The position numbers were made by a program, and so were the translations under genes. Positions 26,688-35,057 of a stretch of DNA of 64,000 bases are shown one piece after another. Below the pieces are notes generated by a model that made no database searches, was not told the origin of the DNA, and saw only the letters and a program-made list of their open reading frames with translations. Each line of letters starts with the position of its first letter. The first letter of the stretch is position 1. Source of the DNA: Planctomycetota bacterium (lineage in GTDB: Bacteria; Planctomycetota; UBA8108; UBA1146); NCBI GenBank assembly GCA_016776905.1, contig JADHSM010000012.1:45414-109413 (forward strand), given 5' to 3'.

Positions 26688-27266
26688 ATGTTCCCAGATT
26701 ATTCGTCATCGGAAGTGAGGTTTGGAGTCTTGTCCGTGAACCCTGAAACACCTTCCTCGGGAGGAAATGATGGGATTTGGGGTCTGCATCGGCAGATTTC
26801 CGGGGGACCGCTGCAGTTAGATGCCGTGGATCTCGAGCGATTGCTCCCAGTCGATCGAAAAAAGTTGCTCCTCGACAAGGTGATTTCGCTGCAGCCGGGA
26901 GTACACGGGGTCGCAGAAAAAGCAGTCACTTCGGGGTCATTTAAAGTTCGTTCTCAACAAAGAGATGAGTTTTTGTTTCCTTCGACACAGGCTTTTACCG
27001 CACTCGAACAACTGGCTCTCGTCATTCTTTTATCCGCAGAGGGTCTTCAGTCTGGAGATCAATGGCCTTCACTCTCCTCGATAAATGAGATGAAAGTCGC
27101 TGCGGAAATGGTTGAACCTGGCCTGCTACACATTCATGCCCGCATTGTTGATCAGGAAGAGCTCGCCTCTGGAGCATTAAAACGATTTACTTTTGAAGGT
27201 GTCGTCAGTGTCAACGGCGAAGATTTTGTTACGGCTTCCTGGGAAATGGAAGCAGGCAAGTCCTGA
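26688..27266 (+). CDS. FabZ-like hot-dog protein without the catalytic His
   Basis: A roughly 190-residue protein that follows the FabZ/FabA-like hot-dog pattern. LPVDRKKLLLDKVISLQPG corresponds to the P-H-R-x-P-F-L-x-D-x-V start. Later parts are AFTALEQLALVILLSAEG (central helix with Glu) and RFTFEGVVSVNGEDFVTASWEM (last strands). The motif that carries the catalytic His in FabZ (G-H-F-P) reads FLFPST, so dehydratase activity is unlikely. It may instead bind acyl-ACP or acyl-CoA. The start is uncertain: ATG 26688 lacks a clear ribosome site, while GTG 26735 and a TTG at 26616 are alternatives. Convergent with rpoD. Confidence 0.6.
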   Translation: MFPDYSSSEVRFGVLSVNPETPSSGGNDGIWGLHRQISGGPLQLDAVDLERLLPVDRKKLLLDKVISLQPGVHGVAEKAVTSGSFKVRSQQRDEFLFPSTQAFTALEQLALVILLSAEGLQSGDQWPSLSSINEMKVAAEMVEPGLLHIHARIVDQEELASGALKRFTFEGVVSVNGEDFVTASWEMEAGKS

Positions 27267-27334
27267 TTCCCGCCGGTGTGGCGGGTTGGCGCGCATCAGA
27301 ACTTGCCGGCTTCTTACTATCTCGGAAATCTATT

Positions 27335-29020
27335 CTATCCGTCGAGGAATCCCTCAAGGTTTCTTGATCTTACTGGGTGACGTAACTTCTTCAGCGCCCT
27401 GATTTCAATCTGGCGGATTCGTTCGCGGGTGACTTTGAACTTCTTCCCCAACTCTTCAAGGGTGTAAGTTTCGTCTTTTCCGATTCCGAATCTCAGCTTG
27501 ATAACTTCTCTTTCGCGGAGGCTCAAGGTTTCCAGAACATGAGTCATGCGACGCTTGAGTGCTTCATCGGAAATCAAGTCAGAGGGACTCTCGAAGCGGT
27601 AATCCTCAATGAACTCTCCGAAAGTGGATTCGTCGTCGGGCCCTATGGGAGTGGAGAGTGAAACAGGGACTCTGCTCAGGCGAATCATCGCTTCCAACTC
27701 CGATGCTGGTACTTCCAACTCTTCAGCGATCTCATGTAGATCAGGTCTACGGCCAGTTCTTTGAAGGTGCTCGCGACTGACTCCACCCAACTTGCTCATA
27801 GTTTCTGACATGTAAACCGGAAGTCTTACCATTCTGGACTTTTCAGCGATGGCTCTGCTGATGGCTTGGCGAATCCACCAGGTAGCGTAGGTCGAGAACT
27901 TGTAGCCTTTGCTGTAATCGTACTTTTCACAAGCGCGCATCAGGCCGGTGTTTCCTTCTTGGATCAAGTCAAGGAAACTGAGTCCACGACCTCTGTACTT
28001 TTTCGCGACACTGACGACAAGGCGAAGGTTTCCACTGGAAAGTCCGCCCTTTGCATCTTCGTAACGCTTGAAGTGTAGGGTGATTTCACGAGCGCGCTCA
28101 ATGAATGCAGGGTAGGGCTCAAGAATAGCTTCATTGATATCGTCGAATTCTTTTCCTATCGTACGCTTGTTGCGAATCCGTAGACCAACGATCGCTTTTT
28201 CCAGCTTCTTACCAAGAATCTCGATCTCGTTTTGGAAGCGTCCAATGTACTTCATCTTCAACTTGTAAGACTCAAGTAAACGAGCGAGCTTCAAGATTCT
28301 GTTATGTAAGCGCTTTTCGATTTTAGGTCTCTCTGCCTTGTCATTTAGGGGCAGATCTTCGAGGTCCAGAGTGTCGAGTTGGTTAGAACGGAACAACTGA
28401 CGCATGCGCGGAAGCTCTTTCTCCAAGCGATCGAAGAAAGTTTGACGATCACCTTTACGAGAAAGAGTCAGATCCAGACTTTTTTCTACAAGTCGTGTTC
28501 CATTATTGATCTGCTCGAGCAACTGGAGCGTCTCGTCCTGACCCAGTGCCGTCATGTAGATGTTTCTGCAGAGGGACTTTTGGCTATTCTCGATCTCCTG
28601 TGCGTAATGAATCTCTTCTTCGCGGGTCAGCAGTGGAATCGAGGCCATTTGTGAGAAGTACATCCGAATCGGATCATCGAGAGCTTTGACAGCCATACGC
28701 TCAGCGGTTTCACCAGCAGCGGCAGCGGCTTCTTCAGCGCTTTTACGCTCTTTCTCGAACTGTTCCTTTAACTCTTTTTCCGCCTCTACGGCTTCTTTTT
28801 CGTTGAACTCAACGGTGTCGAGATTATCTGTTTCCTCCTCGGAGATGTCGTCGATGATTTCGCATTCGAGTTCTCTGAGTAGTCCCTGAACCATTGCGAA
28901 CTTTTTAGCGTTCTTTTTGATTTCAGGGAGTTTGTCAAGAAGTACAGAGAGTTCGATCTCTTTCTTCTCTTTGATGGATGCCAGCAAATCTTCGATTCGC
29001 TTTTTGAACGGCTTTTTCAA
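27335..29020 (-). CDS. rpoD: Primary RNA polymerase sigma factor (sigma-70)
   Basis: Housekeeping sigma factor of 561 residues. Region 1.1 is at the N-terminus (KKRIEDLLASIKEKKEIELS). Region 1.2 reads DDPIRMYFSQMASIPLLT. Region 2 has NLRLVVSVAKKYRGRGLSFLDL, then YKFSTYATWWIRQAI (DNA melting and -10 recognition). Region 4.2 reads TLEELGKKFKVTRERIRQIE (-35 recognition). The start is TTG 29020. It is set by a perfect AGGAGG six nt upstream (29027-29032 on this strand), and the following residues begin region 1.1. Upstream ATG codons give no family sequence. It may be regulated by the rare start codon. Confidence 0.95.
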   Translation of the reverse strand: MKKPFKKRIEDLLASIKEKKEIELSVLLDKLPEIKKNAKKFAMVQGLLRELECEIIDDISEEETDNLDTVEFNEKEAVEAEKELKEQFEKERKSAEEAAAAAGETAERMAVKALDDPIRMYFSQMASIPLLTREEEIHYAQEIENSQKSLCRNIYMTALGQDETLQLLEQINNGTRLVEKSLDLTLSRKGDRQTFFDRLEKELPRMRQLFRSNQLDTLDLEDLPLNDKAERPKIEKRLHNRILKLARLLESYKLKMKYIGRFQNEIEILGKKLEKAIVGLRIRNKRTIGKEFDDINEAILEPYPAFIERAREITLHFKRYEDAKGGLSSGNLRLVVSVAKKYRGRGLSFLDLIQEGNTGLMRACEKYDYSKGYKFSTYATWWIRQAISRAIAEKSRMVRLPVYMSETMSKLGGVSREHLQRTGRRPDLHEIAEELEVPASELEAMIRLSRVPVSLSTPIGPDDESTFGEFIEDYRFESPSDLISDEALKRRMTHVLETLSLREREVIKLRFGIGKDETYTLEELGKKFKVTRERIRQIEIRALKKLRHPVRSRNLEGFLDG

Positions 29021-29202
29021 GGTGCGCCTCCTGAACGGTCGTTCTCGTGGGAGGGGTCTCGGACCCCAGACTAGAGAACAGTGGCAATCCGTGTACCCGG
29101 TCAGGAGTGCCATATAAGGGGTGCAGGAGATTCAGGGGGGCGAAATGGTTCCAAAATCGAAAGGAGTGTCCATGTCTTGAGCAGTTACTGAAGTGTCGAG
29201 TC

Positions 29203-30798
29203 TCAGTCCGAGTTTTCGGTGGAAATCCCGTAGCGCTTCATCTTGGCGTATAAGGTCGTTTTGGGAATGCCGAGGGATTGGCAAACGTCGCCTCTGTGTC
29301 CATCGAATCTCTCGAGAGCTTCGCTGATCCAGCGTTTCTCCAGCTCTTCAATCATGGCTTTCATCGAACCAGCGGATTTGACCGCTTCCAGGTCTACTGA
29401 AGTGTTTGAGGTTTTGTTGCCGGCTGAGGATTCACCGATGGCAGAAAAGTCTGTCGCATCGAGATGTTCAATCGCAAGTGCATGGACTCGGCGCATTTCA
29501 TTTTGTAACTGGCGAATATTTCCGGGCCATTCATTCCGTAATAGGTGTTCTCGTACACCCTCATTCAAAGTGTATTCACTTCCTGAAACCTGATTGAGGT
29601 CAGAAAGGAAGTGTTCTGCCAGAAGAATGACGTCGTCACCTCTATCCCTGAGGGGCGGAAGGTGCACATTGATCACATTGAGCCTATAGAAGAGATCTTC
29701 TCTGAAACGACCTTCACGGACTTCTGTGGTGAGATCCCTATTGGTAGCAGAGACGATTCTGACATCGATTTTAATTTGTTCTTGTCCGCCGACCCTACGA
29801 ATCACACCTTCTTGAATCACGCGGAGTAGCTTCTTTTGGAGACCGGGGGATGTATCGCCAATTTCATCGAGAAAAATGGTTCCACCGTGGGCCAATTCAA
29901 ACAATCCTGGTCTCTCCTCAGTGGCTCCTGTGTAAGCCCCTTTGACGCACCCGAATAACTCTGTTTCGAGAAGCGTTTCTGTGATGGCTCCACAATTTTC
30001 ACTGACAAATGGACCGGAAGCTCGATCACTTCGATCATGAACAGATCGAGCGGCCAATTCTTTACCGGTCCCGCTCTCACCCGTTACGAGAACAGGGACC
30101 TGGCTTGCGGCGACCTTTTGAATCAGTTTTTTTGCTGACTGAAGCTCAACATGCTCACCGATGATTTCTGCTGTTGATTCTGAAGCGAAGTCGGAACGAA
30201 CAACGGGCACTTTTCCGGGAGTAGACTTTTCAGCTCGATCGGATTTCATTCCTGTCGGTCGAGCTGAAGGCTGAACGATGTTTTGAATCGCTGCAGTCGC
30301 AATACTGACGAGAAGATCATTTTCGAGTTGGGAGGGGAGTGTCTGAAAACGGTGATCTAGATAGAGAACCGTATCTGATCCCAATGGAAGCACGAGCAGA
30401 GATTTGGTTCTCGGGATATTTTCTCGATCCCAACGGTCTCGATCGGACAAGAGAGGGACGTCCATGCACTGCCATGGTTTGTTCTGGCTGATGACTCGTT
30501 CAATCAGTGGGAAGATCACCTTCGTCAGAGGTTGTTTGATGTTCTCTTGATCGAGATTTCGGGCCAATAGACATTCTGGTTCGGCTTCTGTGGCTTTGGC
30601 GATCAAGAAGATTCTTTCGGCCGAACTGCGTTCGAGAAGGGTGTCGAGGAGGAGAGGAAGGAGATCAGGAGATGGCAGATGGAACCAACGGCCCACCTCA
30701 GAGATCAGCTGGGTAGATTCTCCTGCTTTCTCGAGTTGATCCCTCAGGACCCCTGGAAGGGCTCCTGTGGTCATTTCGATATCTCTGGCGGTCTCCAT
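29203..30798 (-). CDS. Sigma-54-dependent transcriptional activator (GAF-AAA+-Fis)
   Basis: Enhancer-binding protein that remodels sigma-54 RNA polymerase. N-terminal 190 residues look like a GAF sensor. The AAA+ domain has Walker [17 protein letters not shown], the sigma-54 contact loop GAYTGA (usual GAFTGA), Walker [12 protein letters not shown], and sensor residues in [16 protein letters not shown]. The C-terminal Fis helix-turn-helix is [22 protein letters not shown]. No receiver domain is present, so control is likely by ligand binding to GAF or by a partner. It shows that sigma-54 promoters are used; one perfect promoter lies at 38560. Encoded just downstream of rpoD's promoter side, on the same strand. 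Confidence 0.93.
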   Translation of the reverse strand: METARDIEMTTGALPGVLRDQLEKAGESTQLISEVGRWFHLPSPDLLPLLLDTLLERSSAERIFLIAKATEAEPECLLARNLDQENIKQPLTKVIFPLIERVISQNKPWQCMDVPLLSDRDRWDRENIPRTKSLLVLPLGSDTVLYLDHRFQTLPSQLENDLLVSIATAAIQNIVQPSARPTGMKSDRAEKSTPGKVPVVRSDFASESTAEIIGEHVELQSAKKLIQKVAASQVPVLVTGESGTGKELAARSVHDRSDRASGPFVSENCGAITETLLETELFGCVKGAYTGATEERPGLFELAHGGTIFLDEIGDTSPGLQKKLLRVIQEGVIRRVGGQEQIKIDVRIVSATNRDLTTEVREGRFREDLFYRLNVINVHLPPLRDRGDDVILLAEHFLSDLNQVSGSEYTLNEGVREHLLRNEWPGNIRQLQNEMRRVHALAIEHLDATDFSAIGESSAGNKTSNTSVDLEAVKSAGSMKAMIEELEKRWISEALERFDGHRGDVCQSLGIPKTTLYAKMKRYGISTENSD

Positions 30799-30977
30799 GA
30801 CAACGACCTCTTTTCAACCCAACCGATCCACTGGAAATCGGGCAACGACTTGCGAGAATCTAACTTGAGGGTTCCGAGCCACGCTGGGTTCCCAATCAAG
30901 GATCCGGGTACGTTTCCCGGATCTTCGGAGATCTATTCCCTCGGGAACGGATCCTGCCGTGAAGAAGCATAACATCC

Positions 30978-31003
30978 GGGGGCCAAATCCCCCTGTTTGG
31001 AGG
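30978..31003 (+). promoter_or_regulatory. Structured leader of ndk
   Basis: GGGGG (30978-30982) can pair with CCCCC (30989-30993). CCAAA (30983-30987) can pair with TTTGG (30996-31000). The second helix would cover the first bases of the GGAGG ribosome site (30999-31003). The two are probably alternatives. Regulation is inferred only. Confidence 0.3.
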
Positions 31004-31010
31004 ACGATCC

Positions 31011-31463
31011 ATGGAGCGCACACTCATTTTACTCAAGCCTGATGCGGTGCAAAGACGCCTCATTGGCCCGATTGTCGAGAGATTCGAGAGAAAGGGTCTC
31101 AAGGTTGTCGGTATGAAATTAATGCAAATCAGTGATGAACTCGCTGCTACGCATTATGGCGATCACAAGGGGAAACCGTTTTATGAAGGTTTGGTCAGCT
31201 TCATGACTTCCGCCCCTGTGGTGGCATTGGCCTTGGAAGGTAACAAAGCCATCAGCGTATGTCGCAAATTGATGGGAGCCACTTTTGGCTGCGATGCTGA
31301 AGCGGGCACTATCCGTGGTGATTTTGGTATCTCTAACGGGTTCAACCTTGTTCACGGGTCTGATAGCCCGGAAGCAGCGCAGCGTGAATTGGAATTATTC
31401 TTTAGTGAGGGCGACGTATTGGGATACGACCTCATTGATGATAAATGGAATGCTGCGGAGTAA
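31011..31463 (+). CDS. ndk: Nucleoside diphosphate kinase
   Basis: Transfers the gamma-phosphate from ATP to other nucleoside diphosphates through a phospho-histidine. The start ERTLILLKPDAVQRRLIG is typical. The catalytic His is H115 in NGFNLVHGSDSPE, the Ndk signature. Length (150) is normal. GGAGG lies 7 nt before ATG. Upstream is a 200-bp region shared with the divergent sigma-54 activator. It is followed by a strong terminator, so probably monocistronic. Confidence 0.96.
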   Translation: MERTLILLKPDAVQRRLIGPIVERFERKGLKVVGMKLMQISDELAATHYGDHKGKPFYEGLVSFMTSAPVVALALEGNKAISVCRKLMGATFGCDAEAGTIRGDFGISNGFNLVHGSDSPEAAQRELELFFSEGDVLGYDLIDDKWNAAE

Positions 31464-31473
31464 TTTCCGAAAG

Positions 31474-31512
31474 TTCCCGACGGGAAGAGATTCTTTCCGT
31501 CGGGAATTTAAT
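31474..31512 (+). terminator. Intrinsic terminator after ndk
   Basis: TTCCCGACGGGAA (31474-31486) pairs with TTTCCGTCGGGAA (31494-31506) over 13 positions with one G-U. It is followed by TTTAATT. It separates ndk from the next gene. Confidence 0.8.
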
Positions 31513-31517
31513 TCGTA

Positions 31518-33074
31518 ATGAATTCTCCTGCCCTTCCCACGAGTCTCCGTAGCGAGGAAATCTCTCTTCTCGTTTCAGAACTCTCTGTTGTTCTTCCTGG
31601 ACAGAGAGTTGGCAAAGTATTTGACGCTCCCCACGGTAATATTCGAATCGTCATCGGATCAGGTGCCAGAAAATTGCATCTCTTGATCTCTGTACATCCC
31701 AGCACTTCAAGAATGATTCTGGAGTCTCAGGCGAGTCCTGCGCCGGATACACCGGGTGAGATGGTGACACGTTTGAGAAGCCTGCTCACTGGAGCACTGA
31801 TCAATGCAGTGGATCAGCCGGGTGGTGATCGAGTCATGCGCTTGCGACTCTCTTTCGGTAAGAACAAACATGCCCGTAGAGATGTAGTTCTGGAAATGTT
31901 TGGACGTATGGGGCGTCTCCTCGTTGTTGAGGGGAAGCCAACCCTCATACGTTTCGTCACTGGCAGAGGGGGATTAGGGACGGGAGAGCCTTATCAATAT
32001 CCGCAGGCTCCTGAACCGGACGATCGACGAATCCCCGGTGGTGTCTCTCCGACACTACCCTTTGAACCTCTTCAATTGGTGCCCATCGAATCACGGGGTG
32101 GAGAGTTCCCGTATCATCATTGGTTAGCTCCTCAGTTAGCGGAGCGTGAAGAGCAGTTATTGCTCTCCGGCCAGATGCGGCAGCGACATCAGGAATTGAA
32201 TCGTCAGGAAAAGATTCTCTCGAGGAGGCTGGGAAATCTAGAGAGTGATCTCGGACGCTCACTCGATTGGGAATCTTTTCAGCAAAAAGGTGAGTTATTA
32301 AAAACAGCACTTTCCAAACTGAAGCGCGGGATGGCAAAGTTTGAAGTGGAAGACTGGTATCAAGAAGGTTCACCAATGGTGGAAATCTCACTTATCCCTG
32401 AGAAGACTCCGATACAGAATGTGGAAAAGTATTTCCACAAAGCTCGAAAAGGAAAACGGTCGATTGATCAATTGACGACCAGATGTGAACAGGCTCGCCA
32501 CCAAATTCAAGAGATCGTTGATCTCAGAAGTGAAGGGGAGTCTCTTCAGCAAGACGATGAAATCTGGGTCCAGGACCTCGTTGATTCCTGGTGCCACAAG
32601 GTGGATCAATGGAGCCGTAAGTTTGGTAAGAAACGCCAGCAACCTCAGATTCAATCTCGTAAAGGGCGCAAGAAAACAGTGCCTCGTCCCTTCCAGAGAT
32701 TTCGAAGTCGCGAAGGCTTCGAGATTCTAGTGGGTCGTAGTGCCCGTGAAAATGACGACCTGAGTATTCGGACAGCGAGTGGAAACGATCTTTTCTTTCA
32801 TATTGCCGGAAAGCCAGGGCCTCATGTGATCCTCCGTGTTCCAAGAGGCAGTCAGCCTTCACCCGAGAGTATCGAAGATGCCGCATATGTTGCCGCTCAT
32901 CGATCGGGTTGGAGAGGTCCTGGTGGAGTCGCCGTCCATTGGACAGAGGCGAAGTATGTGCGTAAACCCAAAGGATTGCCTCCTGGTAAGGTCTTCATCG
33001 ACAGGGAGCGAGAACACTGGGTCTCACCTCGAGACGAAGGCCTCGCTGGCTTACAGGCTGAATCACTGGATTGA
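31518..33074 (+). CDS. rqcH: NFACT-family ribosome quality control protein RqcH
   Basis: Homologue of bacterial RqcH/Rqc2, which binds stalled 50S subunits and recruits tRNA-Ala to add alanine tails. The NFACT-N domain carries the D-R pair in PGGDRVMRL. Central coiled-coil segments follow (about residues 225-360). The NFACT-R domain reads FEILVGRSARENDDLSIR, GNDLFFHIAGKPGPHVILRV and VHWTEAKYVRKPKGLPPGKV, ending in the VSPRDE region. It is 518 residues, a little short of the Firmicute proteins. No ribosome site is obvious before ATG 31518; the ndk terminator ends just upstream, so a promoter should lie within or before it. Confidence 0.88.
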   Translation: MNSPALPTSLRSEEISLLVSELSVVLPGQRVGKVFDAPHGNIRIVIGSGARKLHLLISVHPSTSRMILESQASPAPDTPGEMVTRLRSLLTGALINAVDQPGGDRVMRLRLSFGKNKHARRDVVLEMFGRMGRLLVVEGKPTLIRFVTGRGGLGTGEPYQYPQAPEPDDRRIPGGVSPTLPFEPLQLVPIESRGGEFPYHHWLAPQLAEREEQLLLSGQMRQRHQELNRQEKILSRRLGNLESDLGRSLDWESFQQKGELLKTALSKLKRGMAKFEVEDWYQEGSPMVEISLIPEKTPIQNVEKYFHKARKGKRSIDQLTTRCEQARHQIQEIVDLRSEGESLQQDDEIWVQDLVDSWCHKVDQWSRKFGKKRQQPQIQSRKGRKKTVPRPFQRFRSREGFEILVGRSARENDDLSIRTASGNDLFFHIAGKPGPHVILRVPRGSQPSPESIEDAAYVAAHRSGWRGPGGVAVHWTEAKYVRKPKGLPPGKVFIDREREHWVSPRDEGLAGLQAESLD

Positions 33075-33115
33075 GCTTCTTTAAACCTTCGCTTCTCACA
33101 TCCATAGTCTTCAAC

Positions 33116-33121
33116 TATAAT
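33116..33121 (+). promoter_or_regulatory. Possible -10 element TATAAT
   Basis: A perfect TATAAT lies 45 bp upstream of the lipoprotein start. No good -35 box is present at 16-18 bp, so this is tentative. Confidence 0.3.
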
Positions 33122-33165
33122 CATGGACTCGTGACAGAGAGTCTCATCCTGTGAAAGGGATATCC

Positions 33166-33933
33166 ATGGAGCAACCCACCGGAATAAATGAACGCCAAAG
33201 AACACTCTCTTTTGAGAAGAGTTCCGGGATTCAGTTCAGACTATTGTCATTCTTTTTTGTATCTCTCTTCATGCTATCAAGCTTGGTTCTTTCAGGTTGT
33301 GCAGGAATGGGTGATACCAAAAGAGGCGAAGACGGTGAAATCGATGCTGTGGAAATCGCGAAGCTCATCACCCGTAACAAGAAAGCCGTTGAGAGATTGA
33401 TTCAAGAAGTGATGGAGACTGTCGACGCCGATGATGAGAGCAGTATTTCCACCAATATCGAAAAGTACAAAGAGGCTGCCTTATTAATGGATGAATCGGT
33501 GAAGGTTGCGCCGGGTTCTCTGGAGCCACGTTTGATCCGCTTTGAGGTTAGAAAACGAATCGCCGATGGTTACACGGTGCTCTATGCCTACGCAGATGAA
33601 GAGTGCACGCCTCTAGAGGATGAAGGACTCAAACCCTCTGAGGAGTTGCTACGAAAGAGGGCTGAGGCAAAAGTCAATGCAGAGCGCTGGTTGAAATTGG
33701 CGAGGCGCGATATGGAGACGCATCTCGGTACCTCTTCGGTGCAATATCAAAGACCTGACCAATATTGGGCTCTCCATTTGATCTATGTTCAGTTGGGGGA
33801 TTACATCAATGCTCGAATGACTCTTCTGAGATTGCTCGAAACACACGGTTCTCGTATCAATGCAGATTTTCGTCGGGACATCGATTCCCGTATCCGCTAC
33901 TTCCAACAGCGCATCATCGACGAAGAGGGATAG
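33166..33933 (+). CDS. Lipoprotein of unknown function
   Basis: A 255-residue protein with a lipoprotein signal: hydrophobic FFFVSLFMLSSLVLSG, then the lipobox Cys (LSGCAG). The mature part is acidic and helical. It contains ESLEPRLIRFEVRKRIADGY-like helices and a final part, YWALHLIYVQLGDYINARMTLLRLLETHG (two helices), that looks like a degenerate TPR. It may be an outer-membrane assembly or scaffold lipoprotein. ATG 33166 has AAAGGGA just upstream; a longer GTG start at 33151 is possible. It follows rqcH by 91 bp and precedes the coiled-coil/actin pair. Confidence 0.75.
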   Translation: MEQPTGINERQRTLSFEKSSGIQFRLLSFFFVSLFMLSSLVLSGCAGMGDTKRGEDGEIDAVEIAKLITRNKKAVERLIQEVMETVDADDESSISTNIEKYKEAALLMDESVKVAPGSLEPRLIRFEVRKRIADGYTVLYAYADEECTPLEDEGLKPSEELLRKRAEAKVNAERWLKLARRDMETHLGTSSVQYQRPDQYWALHLIYVQLGDYINARMTLLRLLETHGSRINADFRRDIDSRIRYFQQRIIDEEG

Positions 33934-34273
33934 GTCGAGAAGCCCTGACGTATCAGCTGAAGAGTCCGCCAAGACGAGATCGCTTGAGTCAGGGATTACG
34001 GTCACGCCATACACGCTCATATGATCTGATCGTATGAATGGGGTTCGTCATCACGAGCGATGACGAATTCCTTCAATACACCCGCCCAAATGGTCCAGTT
34101 CGCCATTTTATTGCGATTCTCTCGGCCCCCGGTTTGCCGGCAATTACGACCCGATGCTAGTCTTCGTTGGTGCTCCTTCTGGCGTGCCATGAAGCCCGTG
34201 AGGGCGTCGATCAAACCCGGCCTCCATATCGACCTCGAGTCGAAGCTTGGAGCCCCAGAGAGACGGTGACTGG
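33934..34273. other. Intergenic region with inverted repeats before the coiled-coil/actin operon
   Basis: 340 bp without a convincing gene. CATATGATC-T-GATCGTATG (34018-34036, one G-T pair) and TTCGTCATC-ACGAGC-GATGACGAA (34044-34067, perfect 9-bp arms) lie side by side. No U-run follows either, so they may be operators or leader hairpins for the operon at 34274. No tRNA or known riboswitch was recognised. Confidence 0.45.
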
Positions 34274-35053
34274 ATGAGTTCGTCATTCGATGTGCCTGAA
34301 GCTTTACAGAAGCGTGTCAGCACTATAGCTGTAGATGATCTCGCAAAGCGAGGAATGCGTACCGTCAAAGTACTCGATAAGGCTGCAATTCTTAGCCTTG
34401 TAGATGAAGCGGTTGAGCAAGTCGTTGCGAGTCGCTTACAGAATCTGGATACGGAAGATCGCGATAAGATTCGTGAAGAAGCCAAAAGCCAGTTCAAGAA
34501 GTTGGTCGCAGAGAGAAACTCTCACCAAAAAGAAAAGCAGCAAGCTTACGAAGATCGTATAGAGAACTTGCGTGCACAAGCAGTAAGTCTTGAAGAGAAA
34601 TTAGTTCAAGCTGAAAGTGCCAAGGAAGAAATCGCTCGACAGGCAGAAGAGCAAACTGAAGCCTCTGCTTCAGAAGTTCTGAAGCCCGCCGTTGCCCCCG
34701 TTGCTAATCCTGTGATCGATTCCGATCAACTTAAAGAAGTGATAAGAGAAGCTGTCGCTGAAGCAAAGTTCGACACGCCCTCCTCTTCTGATACCCAAAT
34801 GGAAGGCCTTAAAGCGAGTATCGATGCTCTCGCAAGCAAGGTCACATCGGGTTCAAGTTCTAGGGGTTCAAACTCTACGGGTTCCAAAATGACAGAACCA
34901 CCATCGGAAGAAGCGCTTGTTGCGCTCTTTTCCAAAGAATCGGGTGAGAAAATAGAAAATAACCTCGACCAAGTCGAGGTCAAGAATGCCAAGGCAGGGG
35001 GAGTTTCCGCAAATCTTGCGAAACTGAAAAACCTCCAGAAAGAAACGGAGTAA
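34274..35053 (+). CDS. Coiled-coil protein partnered with the actin-like gene
   Basis: A 259-residue soluble protein. A short globular start (DVPEALQKRVSTIAVDDLAK) is followed by a long Lys/Glu-rich heptad region at about residues 60-145. Next come an Ala/Pro/Val linker and a Ser/Gly-rich stretch (GSSSRGSNSTGSK), then a C-terminal helix rich in Asn and Lys. No signal peptide. No known family recognised. It ends 4 bp before the actin-like gene, so the two are surely co-transcribed; physical interaction is the simplest hypothesis. ATG 34274 fits the protein start better than an in-frame TTG at 34247. Confidence 0.75.
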   Translation: MSSSFDVPEALQKRVSTIAVDDLAKRGMRTVKVLDKAAILSLVDEAVEQVVASRLQNLDTEDRDKIREEAKSQFKKLVAERNSHQKEKQQAYEDRIENLRAQAVSLEEKLVQAESAKEEIARQAEEQTEASASEVLKPAVAPVANPVIDSDQLKEVIREAVAEAKFDTPSSSDTQMEGLKASIDALASKVTSGSSSRGSNSTGSKMTEPPSEEALVALFSKESGEKIENNLDQVEVKNAKAGGVSANLAKLKNLQKETE

Positions 35054-35057
35054 GGGC

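Noticed and set aside
30840..30853. Sigma-54-like GGGCAAC...TTGC upstream of ndk
   Set aside because: Spacing is one base too short and the -24 box is imperfect.
34017..34286. Minus-strand 89-codon frame before the coiled-coil gene
   Set aside because: No family features, it runs over the palindromes and the start of the + strand gene, and codon use is not gene-like.
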